The position numbers and the translations under genes are program-made. Positions 37,392 to 45,578 of a DNA stretch of 64,000 nucleotides are shown piece after piece; the first letter of the stretch is position 1, and every line of letters starts with the position of its first letter. The notes beneath the pieces were generated by a model that saw nothing but the letters and a program-made list of their open reading frames with translations, had not been told where the DNA came from and ran no database searches. The DNA is from Nonlabens xiamenensis (GTDB lineage: Bacteria > Bacteroidota > Bacteroidia > Flavobacteriales > Flavobacteriaceae): NCBI RefSeq assembly GCF_003865345.1, contig NZ_RMVE01000002.1, forward strand, positions 310,001 through 374,000, given 5' to 3'.

Positions 37392-39094
37392 ACAAGACCA
37401 TCAATATCAATTTAGCTGGGCTGTTCTTCCACATAGATGAAGATGCCTATCAACGACTCCAACGTTATCTGGCTGCCGTGCGCAGATCCTTTGCTGGCAC
37501 AAGCGGAGCAGAGGAAATCATGGGCGATATCGAATCTAGGATTGCCGAACTTTTCCTCGAAAAAAGGGCCAATGAACAACAAGTCATATCCATCAATCAC
37601 GTCGAGGAAGTCATCAGTATCATGGGGCAACCTGAGGACTATGAAGTGGACGAAGAAATTTTTGAAGATCAACCCAACTACAAACGTGCGTATAAGCAAC
37701 CACGCAACAAGCAATTATTCCGCGATACCCAAAACGGATACGTTGGAGGGGTAAGTTCTGGTTTGGGCTACTACTTTGGAATTGAAGCGGTTTGGGTTCG
37801 GGTAATCTGGGTTATCTTGGTCTTTCTTAGTGCTGGATGGATCGTACCTATTTATGTATTAATCTGGATACTCGCTCCAGATGCAGTGACGACCAACCAG
37901 CGACTGACCATGATGGGAAAGGAAGTCAATATTTCCAATATTGGAGAGGAAAACGTTAAGTCGGGTTTTGAATCAGTGGCCGACGGGGAGACCGACGCCG
38001 GCCACCGAATCGTAGGTCAAAAAGGAAAAAGAGGTTCCATTAAGTTTTTTAACTTTTTAGGACGCATCATTAAAGGCTTTTTCAAAGCTATCGCAAAACT
38101 TATAGGACTCTTCCTTTTCCTGGGAGCGACCATAGGCCTCATTGCACTAATCATTTCTACCATTACGGCCAGTGTGGTGAGTATAGAAGGCCATAATTTG
38201 TTCACCATTTTTGACCTGGTCGTACCAGTTGAGCAAAATACTTGGTGGTTTGTACTTGCCTTGATCCTTGCTGCGGGAATTCCGTTGTTGATCCTGGCTA
38301 TCTTAGGACTTAAACTGTTAGTAAGTAACTTGAGGTCTATTGGTACCACCGCCAAGGTTGTATTGGTGGTGCTTTGGGTAGCGTCCGTCATTGTGGTCAC
38401 AATCCTTGTTGCCCAAATAGCTGCTAGCCAAGCAGTAGAAGGTACACACACCACCATTGAGAAATTTGACATCAATCAGGAGAAAGTTTTTCAACTCAAC
38501 ATGAATGATGATACCTATACTGATGACATGGATAACGTTCAATTCCGTTTCGACAATATGATCATCGCCGATTTTGAGAATGGAACGGAGCGTCGATTGT
38601 TTGACATCAAAACCGCTGTCGCGGCAACACCAGACAGCACGGCTTTTGCCAGGATCTCTTACATTGCCAGGGGCGCTTCGCTGAAAGAAGCCAAGGAAAA
38701 TGCCAAGGCCATCCAGCACGAAGTAGTCATCAATGATTCAACCATGACGATTAGGGATTATTACACGCTAATTGAAGGTGCCAGACTTAACAAACAAGAT
38801 GTTGAAATCACTGTTTACTTGCCTGAGGGAGTCAAGCTCAGGATGAACGATGCATTTGCCAGTCGGTACAGGTCCTATATCAGTAATGATGCTTTCTCGT
38901 TAGGAAGTAACAGTGCCTACACCTATCAAGTCGTAGATGGAAAAGCTGTGTGTCTGGATTGTCCGATCAAAAAGGAAACACAGCCCGAAGAAGAGATTAA
39001 AGCTGGATCCTCTGTCATCGATATGGATGAAGAACCTCAGGACTCTACGGTCACAACAGATGGTAAATGGGAATACCAAGAAGATCCAATTTGA
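37388..39094 (+). CDS. PspC domain-containing membrane protein
   Basis: 568 residues. The N-terminal cytosolic region (MNKTININLAGLFFHIDEDAYQRL) and RRSFAGTSGAEEIMGDIESRI are followed by the PspC domain at about 110-175 (QLFRDTQNGYVGGVSSGLGYYFG then WVRVIWVILVFLSAG). Three more hydrophobic stretches follow near 225-260, 280-310 and 320-345. The remainder (about 350-568) is a soluble region. This layout is typical of the flavobacterial PspC protein in PadR-controlled operons. It may sense phage-shock-like envelope stress. No Psp-A homologue is visible here. Confidence 0.9.
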   Translation: MNKTININLAGLFFHIDEDAYQRLQRYLAAVRRSFAGTSGAEEIMGDIESRIAELFLEKRANEQQVISINHVEEVISIMGQPEDYEVDEEIFEDQPNYKRAYKQPRNKQLFRDTQNGYVGGVSSGLGYYFGIEAVWVRVIWVILVFLSAGWIVPIYVLIWILAPDAVTTNQRLTMMGKEVNISNIGEENVKSGFESVADGETDAGHRIVGQKGKRGSIKFFNFLGRIIKGFFKAIAKLIGLFLFLGATIGLIALIISTITASVVSIEGHNLFTIFDLVVPVEQNTWWFVLALILAAGIPLLILAILGLKLLVSNLRSIGTTAKVVLVVLWVASVIVVTILVAQIAASQAVEGTHTTIEKFDINQEKVFQLNMNDDTYTDDMDNVQFRFDNMIIADFENGTERRLFDIKTAVAATPDSTAFARISYIARGASLKEAKENAKAIQHEVVINDSTMTIRDYYTLIEGARLNKQDVEITVYLPEGVKLRMNDAFASRYRSYISNDAFSLGSNSAYTYQVVDGKAVCLDCPIKKETQPEEEIKAGSSVIDMDEEPQDSTVTTDGKWEYQEDPI

Positions 39095-39196
39095 TAAAAT
39101 TTTAAAAATTTGTATTTTCAGTTGACGTTTTGCTCTTGTGATTGAGGTGCAAAACAACGGAACCGCTTCATTGTGATAATGGAGCGGTTTTTGTTT

Positions 39197-39204
39197 TACC
39201 TTTG
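39197..39204 (+). promoter_or_regulatory. Candidate -7 element for the GIN protein
   Basis: TACCTTTG (exact TAnnTTTG) ends 17 bp before the ATG at 39222. A TTG lies at 39171-39173, 23 bp upstream, slightly long for -33. Confidence 0.4.
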
Positions 39205-39221
39205 GAAAACAAATTAAAAAC

Positions 39222-40046
39222 ATGAAAAAAATACTACTCCTCATTCTTGCGATCTATTCAATCAATACTCAAGCACAAGACCTTATTAAAGTTAAAGGAA
39301 ATCGAGAGGTAACAACTCAGATCAGTCCGTTGGATTCTTTTGATGTACTGGAAATAGATGGGGAATATGAAATAGAAATCGTTCCAGGTGCCGTACCTCA
39401 GATCGAGATCACCACGGACTCCAATCTTCATCAATATCTGGCAGCTAGCGTGGTCAAAGGTAAGTTGGTGGTCACTACTACCGCACGCATTCGGTCAAAA
39501 AAAGAATTGAAGTTCAGAATTATTTATGGCCCCGAACTCAAAAAAATAAGCGTAACTGATGACGCCCAACTTTCTTCAGTTACCAGTCTACAATTTGAAG
39601 AATTGGAGTTAAACATAGAAAAAGATGCTGAAGTTTACCTTACCGCGACCATTGACAACCTTACTTTGAACGCCGAGCGCAGCACTAAATCTGAACTGAA
39701 CTTAACGGGTAAACAAGCTAACATCCGTTTGACCGATAACGCATCTGTAAAAGCCCTTGTTAAATATGAGAAATTGGATTTATCCTTGGACAACCGTGTG
39801 GACGCACGAATTGAAGGTGATGTCAAACGAGGAACGCTGAGCTTAAAAGATCGCGCGCAGTTGGAAGGTAAGAATTTGGTTTTTGACAACCTGGAACTCA
39901 TGATCAAGAATAACGCTCAGGCTTCTGTGAATGTCAAGAATAATTTTTCTTTGGAAGCAACAGATGACGCCGAGATAGCAATACACAATAACCCTGATTT
40001 TGATATCAAAAAATTTACTGGTAAAGCCGTGCTTAAAAAAGAATAG
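39222..40046 (+). CDS. GIN domain (DUF2807) exported protein
   Basis: 274 residues with a signal peptide (MKKILLLILAIYSINTQAQ). The remainder is a head-GIN/DUF2807 beta-helix-like domain: EVTTQISPLDSFDVLEIDGEYEIEI, then repeats such as LTATIDNLTLNAERSTKSEL and VNVKNNFSLEATDDAEIAI. Proteins with this domain often follow PspC/PadR clusters in Bacteroidota. It is probably periplasmic or on the surface. The function is not known. It lies 127 bp after the PspC gene with its own -7 element. Confidence 0.85.
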   Translation: MKKILLLILAIYSINTQAQDLIKVKGNREVTTQISPLDSFDVLEIDGEYEIEIVPGAVPQIEITTDSNLHQYLAASVVKGKLVVTTTARIRSKKELKFRIIYGPELKKISVTDDAQLSSVTSLQFEELELNIEKDAEVYLTATIDNLTLNAERSTKSELNLTGKQANIRLTDNASVKALVKYEKLDLSLDNRVDARIEGDVKRGTLSLKDRAQLEGKNLVFDNLELMIKNNAQASVNVKNNFSLEATDDAEIAIHNNPDFDIKKFTGKAVLKKE

Positions 40047-40064
40047 TGAGTAGACATTACTATG

Positions 40065-40103
40065 AAAAAAAATCCCTTTGGTAGCCACCAAAGGGATTTT
40101 TTT
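40065..40103. terminator. Bidirectional terminator between the GIN gene and trxB
   Basis: The stem AATCCCTTTGGT (40071-40082) / ACCAAAGGGATT (40087-40098) with a 4-nt loop is flanked by A and T runs, so it can end both convergent genes. Confidence 0.9.
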
Positions 40104-40120
40104 ATCAATAGAAGTGACTT

Positions 40121-41107
40121 TTATTCAACGTGATAATCACCGGCGGTCATCTCCTCTACTACGCCTAGTTCGGCCAGGTAGCGCTCTGCGTCTAAAGCAG
40201 CCATACAGCCTGTTCCTGCAGCAGTTACCGCCTGACGGTATATTTTATCTTGAACATCTCCAGAGGCAAAAACACCCGGTAAATTAGTCTTGGTCGTTCC
40301 CGGCACAGTTTTAAGATAACCATCACCTCCCATATCTAATTGCCCTTTGAAAATATCTGTGTTAGGTTTGTGACCGATAGCGATAAAAAGGCCAGTGATT
40401 TCGATCTCGTGCTTTTCTTGGGTTTCGTTATTGACAATGCGTAAACCTTCTACTACAGTATCCCCCAGTACCTCGTCTACCTCGCTATTGAAGAGCACCT
40501 TGATATTTTCTTTCCCATGCACCCTGTGTTGCATAGCCTTTGAAGCTCGCATGTAATCTTTACGTACCAGCATGGTTACACTTTTACAAATATTGGCGAG
40601 GTAAGTAGCTTCCTCGGCAGCGGTATCCCCTGCTCCAACGATGGCTACATCTTGATTTTTATAAAAGAATCCGTCACATACCGCACATGCGCTGACACCA
40701 CCTCCTCTTAAACGCTGTTCACTAGGTAATCCCAGATATTTAGCACTGGCGCCAGTGGAAATAATCACGGTATGTGCTTCCACTTTCGTTTTTCCATCGA
40801 TGATAGCCGTATGTATGCCTCCTTTTTCTTGAGCAAATTGCACCTCTGTCACCATACCTATACGTACTTGTGTACCAAAACGCTCGGCTTGTTTCTGTAG
40901 GTCAACCATCATCGCAGGACCATCAATACCTTCTGGATACCCAGGAAAATTATCTACCTCAGTAGTCGTGGTTAATTGGCCTCCTGGCTCCATACCTGTA
41001 TATACAACGGGTTTCATATCTGCTCTTGCTGCATAAATGGCAGCCGTGTAACCCGCAGGACCTGATCCGATGATCAAGCATTTTATTCTTTCAATGTTTT
41101 CTGACAT
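40121..41107 (-). CDS. trxB: Thioredoxin-disulfide reductase
   Basis: A 328-residue FAD/NADPH enzyme that keeps thioredoxin reduced. FAD-binding GSGPAGYTAAIYAARAD is at the N-terminus; the redox-active pair C141-AV-C144 is in SACAVCDGFFY. NADPH binding is VGAGDTAAEEATYLAN, and the C-terminal FAD motif is GVFASGDVQDKIYRQAVTAAG. The length is usual. A minus-strand -7 element lies near 41126-41133. Confidence 0.96.
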   Translation of the reverse strand: MSENIERIKCLIIGSGPAGYTAAIYAARADMKPVVYTGMEPGGQLTTTTEVDNFPGYPEGIDGPAMMVDLQKQAERFGTQVRIGMVTEVQFAQEKGGIHTAIIDGKTKVEAHTVIISTGASAKYLGLPSEQRLRGGGVSACAVCDGFFYKNQDVAIVGAGDTAAEEATYLANICKSVTMLVRKDYMRASKAMQHRVHGKENIKVLFNSEVDEVLGDTVVEGLRIVNNETQEKHEIEITGLFIAIGHKPNTDIFKGQLDMGGDGYLKTVPGTTKTNLPGVFASGDVQDKIYRQAVTAAGTGCMAALDAERYLAELGVVEEMTAGDYHVE

Positions 41108-41125
41108 AATATTCGACTTTGCTTA

Positions 41126-41133
41126 CAAATCTA
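41126..41133 (-). promoter_or_regulatory. Candidate -7 element of trxB
   Basis: Minus-strand TAGATTTG (exact TAnnTTTG), 18 bp upstream of the trxB ATG. No well-spaced TTG is visible. Confidence 0.35.
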
Positions 41134-41223
41134 AGCTATTGCCAGAGGATGTTGAAGCCAACAGCATCAGTATTTATTATCAGTTTATTAAGGGAATGAA
41201 TCTGCAGCCATTACCTTTGAAGT

Positions 41224-41778
41224 ATGAGCCAGACCTATGTCAATCCTATCACTCGGGAACGCGCCACTATTTTACGAAGCTCGGCTGATACAGATGGTGC
41301 TTTCAGTTTAATTGAGGTAGAGTTACAACCTGATGGAGGAAATCCTATTCATTACCACCAACGCTTTACTGAAGATTTTTATCCCATCAGCGGAAGCTTA
41401 GGTGTACATTATAAAGGAGAGGAGTTGCGACTCGGGCCAGGACAATCCTTTAAGGTTCCGATTGGCGATCTGCATAGATTTTATAATCCAGGTGACCGAC
41501 CCATTGTTTTTCAGGCCAAAATAGAACCCGGCCAACCTGGATTTGAAAAGTTCATGGCTGCCTTGTTCGGACTGGTGCGGGATGGCAAAACCTTTGGTGC
41601 CAACCAGATTCCTTACAACCCTTTTTATGCCATTATTTTATTGGATTGGGGGGACACCCAGGTCAAACATTGGACGTTTAAATTAATACAGCCCTTATTA
41701 CCAAGCATGTTATCGCTTTCGCGAAAGCTAGGATTCCAACGTCGCCTAGAAAGACTTTATGTCAATGCCCAGCGCTAA
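41224..41778 (+). CDS. Cupin-domain protein
   Basis: 184 residues. The cupin core is at about 25-110: GGNPIHYHQRFTEDFYPISG (metal-ligand His-x-His and Glu), then GQSFKVPIGDLHRFYNPGD with the second motif His. A metal-binding small-molecule enzyme or binding protein is likely; the substrate is not known. The C-terminal ~60 residues include a basic tail. The palindrome encodes LSRK at about residues 165-168. The start is the ATG at 41224; the gene follows trxB divergently. Confidence 0.82.
   Translation: MSQTYVNPITRERATILRSSADTDGAFSLIEVELQPDGGNPIHYHQRFTEDFYPISGSLGVHYKGEELRLGPGQSFKVPIGDLHRFYNPGDRPIVFQAKIEPGQPGFEKFMAALFGLVRDGKTFGANQIPYNPFYAIILLDWGDTQVKHWTFKLIQPLLPSMLSLSRKLGFQRRLERLYVNAQR
41714..41728. 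repeat. Iterated palindrome copy 8 (in the cupin gene)
   Basis: The exact 14-mer core with a T instead of the final G (CGCTTTCGCGAAAGCT). Read as LSRK, the third reading frame, in the C-terminal part of the cupin protein. Confidence 0.95.
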
Positions 41779-41831
41779 GGGTTGCAACTCAAATTACAAT
41801 ATCGTAACATTACACCTCATCAACAACATCT

Positions 41832-43601
41832 ATGGAGAGCCAAAATATCAACCAGGAAGACGAAAAAATTATCGAAAATAGAGCCTTAAGTATTTGGGAA
41901 GCTTTGATTCCTGTGGCGGCTTTGGTTATTATGCTTGCCATAAATGTCTATGTATATGGAGATATGTCCCTAAGTGGAACCAATCAATTTGTCTTACTCC
42001 TAGGAGCTACGGTTGCTGGAATAGTTGGCTATTTCAATAAAGTCTCTTATCAAAGCATGATTGAGGAGGTTGCTCAGAACATAAAATCTACAACAGGTGC
42101 TTTACTGATATTATTGATGGTGGGGGCATTGGCTGGTACCTGGCTGATCAGTGGTATCATACCTACCATGATTTACTACGGACTTGATATCCTCAATCCC
42201 TCCATTTTTCTGGCGGCCTGTGTTATCATTTGTGCGGTCATTTCTGTAGCTACGGGAAGTAGTTGGACCACCAGTGCCACGGTGGGTATCGCATTGATAG
42301 GTATTGCCGGGGCGCTGGACATAAGTGTAGGGATGACAGCGGGAGCAGTTTTAAGCGGCGCCTATTTTGGGGACAAGCTGAGTCCGCTGAGTGATACTAC
42401 GAATTTGGCACCAGCCATGGCAGGTACGGACCTATTTACCCACATTAAATATATGAGTTATACGACAGTTCCCACGATCATGGTAACATTGACAGTTTTT
42501 ATCATCATCGGTTTTAGTCAAGGGAATTCTGGAATAGCCGATGTTTCCCAATACCAGGAGGCTATATCTAACACTTTCAACACGACAGCATGGTTATTTG
42601 TAGTCCCCATCGTGGTGATCGCAATGATTGTAAAAAAAGTATCTCCACTACTGTCCTTGCTTATAGGAACACTTTTAGCTGGAGTATTTGCACTGCTATT
42701 TCAAACCAATTTAATTTGGGGACAAGGAATGAAGTATAGCATCTCAGATATCCCTTCTGAATTTAAAGAAATGGTGTTATTGGATAATAAATCAAGTAAT
42801 AATTATCAAGACCCTGGAGTGTACGAATTAGTGGCCGCTCCTGAATCTAATGTAAGTCTTTCGCAACCTTTGAAACTGAACCTTCCTGATGGAGCTGAAA
42901 CTCAAAATTTTACCACCTCTAAATCTACCGAGATATTAGTGGACGGTCAAGTGAAAGGTACAATCGAAGTTACTGCCGCTTCTACAAATTTTCTGGTCAC
43001 TTCTTACTTTGCTATCATGGACGCTATTACGGTTTCCACTTCCGTGACTCCAGTGACAAACAATCCAAAAATTAGTGATAAGCTTTCTGGACTATTTGAA
43101 GGTAAAGGCATGGAAGCTATGCTAGGAACTATCTGGCTGATCATTTGTGCTATGGTATTTGGCGGAGTTATGGATGCTATAGGTGCGCTAGCGGTGATTA
43201 GTCGTTCTTTACTGAACCTTTTTGATTCCGTATTTGGTTTGTTTGCGAGTACCGTTGTTAGCTGTCTAGCCATAAATGTTACCGCTAGTGATCAATATTT
43301 AGCACTGGTAGTACCAGGTAAAATGTACTCTAACGCATATCGAGAAAAAGGTTTGGCCCCAGAAAACCTTTCGAGGACATTAGAAGATTCAGGAACAGTA
43401 ACAAGTGCCCTTATACCGTGGAATACTTGTGGTGCTTATCAGAGCACCACCTTGGGTGTGGATGTGAAGGATTATTTTATCTATGCCATTTTTAACTGGC
43501 TGTCACCTTTTATGACCTTATTATTTGCCGCTTTCCGGATCAAGATACGCCAACTCACCGTTAATGAGCCTACATTAGATACTATTGGGGAAGAACAGTA
43601 G
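41832..43601 (+). CDS. NhaC-family Na+/H+ antiporter
   Basis: 589 residues with about 11-13 predicted membrane segments. NhaC motifs include GSSWTTSATVGIALIGIAGAL, GAVLSGAYFGDKLSPLSDTTNLAPAM (split over two segments), LAINVTASDQYLALVVPG and the late SGTVTSALIPWNTCGAYQSTTL. These point to sodium/proton exchange, useful in a marine cell. Unlike the usual ~460-500-residue protein, it carries a ~100-residue hydrophilic, beta-rich insert at about 310-395, likely extracytoplasmic. Same direction as the cupin and the following hydrolase. Confidence 0.9.
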   Translation: MESQNINQEDEKIIENRALSIWEALIPVAALVIMLAINVYVYGDMSLSGTNQFVLLLGATVAGIVGYFNKVSYQSMIEEVAQNIKSTTGALLILLMVGALAGTWLISGIIPTMIYYGLDILNPSIFLAACVIICAVISVATGSSWTTSATVGIALIGIAGALDISVGMTAGAVLSGAYFGDKLSPLSDTTNLAPAMAGTDLFTHIKYMSYTTVPTIMVTLTVFIIIGFSQGNSGIADVSQYQEAISNTFNTTAWLFVVPIVVIAMIVKKVSPLLSLLIGTLLAGVFALLFQTNLIWGQGMKYSISDIPSEFKEMVLLDNKSSNNYQDPGVYELVAAPESNVSLSQPLKLNLPDGAETQNFTTSKSTEILVDGQVKGTIEVTAASTNFLVTSYFAIMDAITVSTSVTPVTNNPKISDKLSGLFEGKGMEAMLGTIWLIICAMVFGGVMDAIGALAVISRSLLNLFDSVFGLFASTVVSCLAINVTASDQYLALVVPGKMYSNAYREKGLAPENLSRTLEDSGTVTSALIPWNTCGAYQSTTLGVDVKDYFIYAIFNWLSPFMTLLFAAFRIKIRQLTVNEPTLDTIGEEQ

Positions 43602-43690
43602 ATCACATAGATTTCTATAGCCATCTAGATTACTACATCAATTTTCTGTAGCCAGTATGCGTATATTTAGTACCTATTAATCTTCGCAAT

Positions 43691-44569
43691 ATGTCACTTA
43701 AATATTTCCTTCTGCTGATGGCGACCCTTGCTTCAACTATGGTTTATCCCCAAGGTAGGTTTGACAACGTCAATATCAAAACAACCCAGGTCAACGGTCA
43801 GGTTTATATGCTGGAAGGCGCTGGAGGCAATATCATGTTGTGGATTACCGAGGAAGGTGTGTTAATGGTGGACTCACAATTTGCACCGCTCAGTGATAAA
43901 ATCAAGACTGCCATCAATGATTTGACGGATCAGCCGATTATTTATTTGGTCAACACGCATCATCACGGTGACCATACTGGAGGTAACGCTCAATTTAATG
44001 ATGCACAAGCCACATTGATTGCCCATCAAAATGTTTATAAACGTTTGCAGGCTGACGGTAAAGAAACTGGCTTTTTACCTGAAAGCACCATCGAGGATTC
44101 TGCCATGCTGGAAATGGCATCTGACGAAATCATCCTGATACATTTGGAAAATGCCCATACGGATGGAGACAGTTTTGTCTACCTGCCCAGATATAATGTT
44201 CTTCATACAGGAGATATGTTTTTCAATGGCCGCTATCCATTCATAGACCTTCAGTCTGGTGGCTCGATCGACGGATACATCAAAGCTCAGGAAACCATGC
44301 TCGAATTGATCAATCCTTCCACAAATATCATACCTGGTCACGGAGCCTTGGGTAGTTTTGAAAACCTTGGCGAATCTGTAAAAATGCTACGTGAATTAAA
44401 ATCTAAAATATCACTTGCTATTGAAGAAAAACGCACCCGAGACGAAGTGATCAACGATTCCAGTCTTACCAAATATTATGATGATCTAGGTTTTGGAAAT
44501 GGCTATATTGATGGAGTCAAGATAAGAACAACACTATATGATGGTCTTTATCGATCGTCAGGTCAATAA
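43691..44569 (+). CDS. Secreted MBL-fold metallo-hydrolase
   Basis: 292 residues with a signal peptide (MSLKYFLLLMATLASTMVYPQ). The metallo-beta-lactamase motifs are NTHHHGDHTGGN (H-x-H-x-D-H), HTDGDSFVYLPRYNVLHTGD and IIPGHGA. It binds two zinc ions and is exported to the periplasm or beyond. The substrate is unknown; it may be a lactonase, esterase or class-B lactamase-like enzyme. It is separated from a patatin gene by only 7 bp, so the two are probably co-transcribed. Confidence 0.88.
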   Translation: MSLKYFLLLMATLASTMVYPQGRFDNVNIKTTQVNGQVYMLEGAGGNIMLWITEEGVLMVDSQFAPLSDKIKTAINDLTDQPIIYLVNTHHHGDHTGGNAQFNDAQATLIAHQNVYKRLQADGKETGFLPESTIEDSAMLEMASDEIILIHLENAHTDGDSFVYLPRYNVLHTGDMFFNGRYPFIDLQSGGSIDGYIKAQETMLELINPSTNIIPGHGALGSFENLGESVKMLRELKSKISLAIEEKRTRDEVINDSSLTKYYDDLGFGNGYIDGVKIRTTLYDGLYRSSGQ

Positions 44570-44576
44570 ATAAGGC

Positions 44577-45488
44577 ATGAGGGCATTAGTAATTTCTGGT
44601 GGCGGCAGTAAAGGTGCTTTCGGTGGTGGGGTTGCCCAATATCTGCTGGAAGTACAAAAATATCAGTACGATTTGTTTGTGGGTACGTCAACAGGAAGTT
44701 TGATGGTCTCGCATTTGGCCTTGAACCGTATAGAAAAAATCAAACAAGTTTACACCAGTGTTAACCAATCCTCGATTTTTAACCTGCGCCCTTTCCTGAT
44801 CAAAAAAGACAAATATGGTCAGGAGCAAATCAGTATTAATCATTGGAAAGTATTACGCAACCTGATCAAAGGATCTAAGACTTTTGGCGAAAGCCGCAAC
44901 TTGAGAAAGTTAATCGCCAAAACTCTGACTGTGGAGGAATTCAACGAACTCCAACAAAGTCACAAAAATGTAGTAGTGACCGTATCTAATTTGTCGCTAA
45001 ACGAGACTGAATACAAATCCATAAAGGACTTTGACTATGAGGATTTCATCGATTGGATCTGGATCTCCTGCAACTACATCCCTTTTATGAGCCTGGTGCG
45101 CAAAAACGGCTGTGAATATGCCGATGGCGGCTTTGGGAGCATGGTCCCTATCAAAGAGGCCATTGATCGTGGAGCCACAGAGGTAGATGTCATCATTCTG
45201 GAAACCGAAGTCACTTACTACAACAACCTACCTTCCAAAAACCCATTTGCTTTGTTGTCTAACTTGCATAATTTTATGATGGATAGGATTGAAAAACAAA
45301 ACATCACCATCGGCAAATACACCGCAAATAACCACGACGCTATCATCAATCTATACTATACGCCTACTGTACTGACGACTAATTCGCTCATCTTCAAAAA
45401 GGAAAAAATGTCCTCTTGGTGGAAAAGCGGTTTTGATTATGCTGCACACAAAAACAAAGAATTAAATGAAATCAAACCTGAGGAATAG
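44577..45488 (+). CDS. Patatin-like phospholipase
   Basis: 303 residues. The patatin fold is shown by the glycine-rich oxyanion loop SGGGSKGAFGGGVAQYL at the N-terminus, the nucleophile elbow GTSTG (S38), and the catalytic Asp in EYADGGFGSMVP. This Ser-Asp dyad cleaves acyl ester bonds of phospholipids. No signal peptide is evident, so a cytosolic or membrane-associated role is likely. Operon with the MBL hydrolase (7-bp gap). Confidence 0.9.
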   Translation: MRALVISGGGSKGAFGGGVAQYLLEVQKYQYDLFVGTSTGSLMVSHLALNRIEKIKQVYTSVNQSSIFNLRPFLIKKDKYGQEQISINHWKVLRNLIKGSKTFGESRNLRKLIAKTLTVEEFNELQQSHKNVVVTVSNLSLNETEYKSIKDFDYEDFIDWIWISCNYIPFMSLVRKNGCEYADGGFGSMVPIKEAIDRGATEVDVIILETEVTYYNNLPSKNPFALLSNLHNFMMDRIEKQNITIGKYTANNHDAIINLYYTPTVLTTNSLIFKKEKMSSWWKSGFDYAAHKNKELNEIKPEE

Positions 45489-45526
45489 GTGCCTCGCGTT
45501 TTGGTTTCAGCAGTCTCGTTTTGATT

Positions 45527-45556
45527 TTGTAACTGCAAGGCTCCATAGTATCTTTG
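45527..45556 (+). promoter_or_regulatory. Promoter of lysS
   Basis: TTTG at 45527-45530, an 18-bp spacer and TATCTTTG at 45549-45556 fit the Bacteroidota -33/-7 pattern. The leader to the lysS ATG (45579) is about 16 nt. Confidence 0.6.
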
Positions 45557-45578
45557 CAGGCTTAAACAAATTCTTGAT

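Noticed and set aside
41070-41288. A 72-codon plus-strand open frame over the trxB start and cupin start
   Set aside because: It overlaps two better-supported genes and has no recognisable features.
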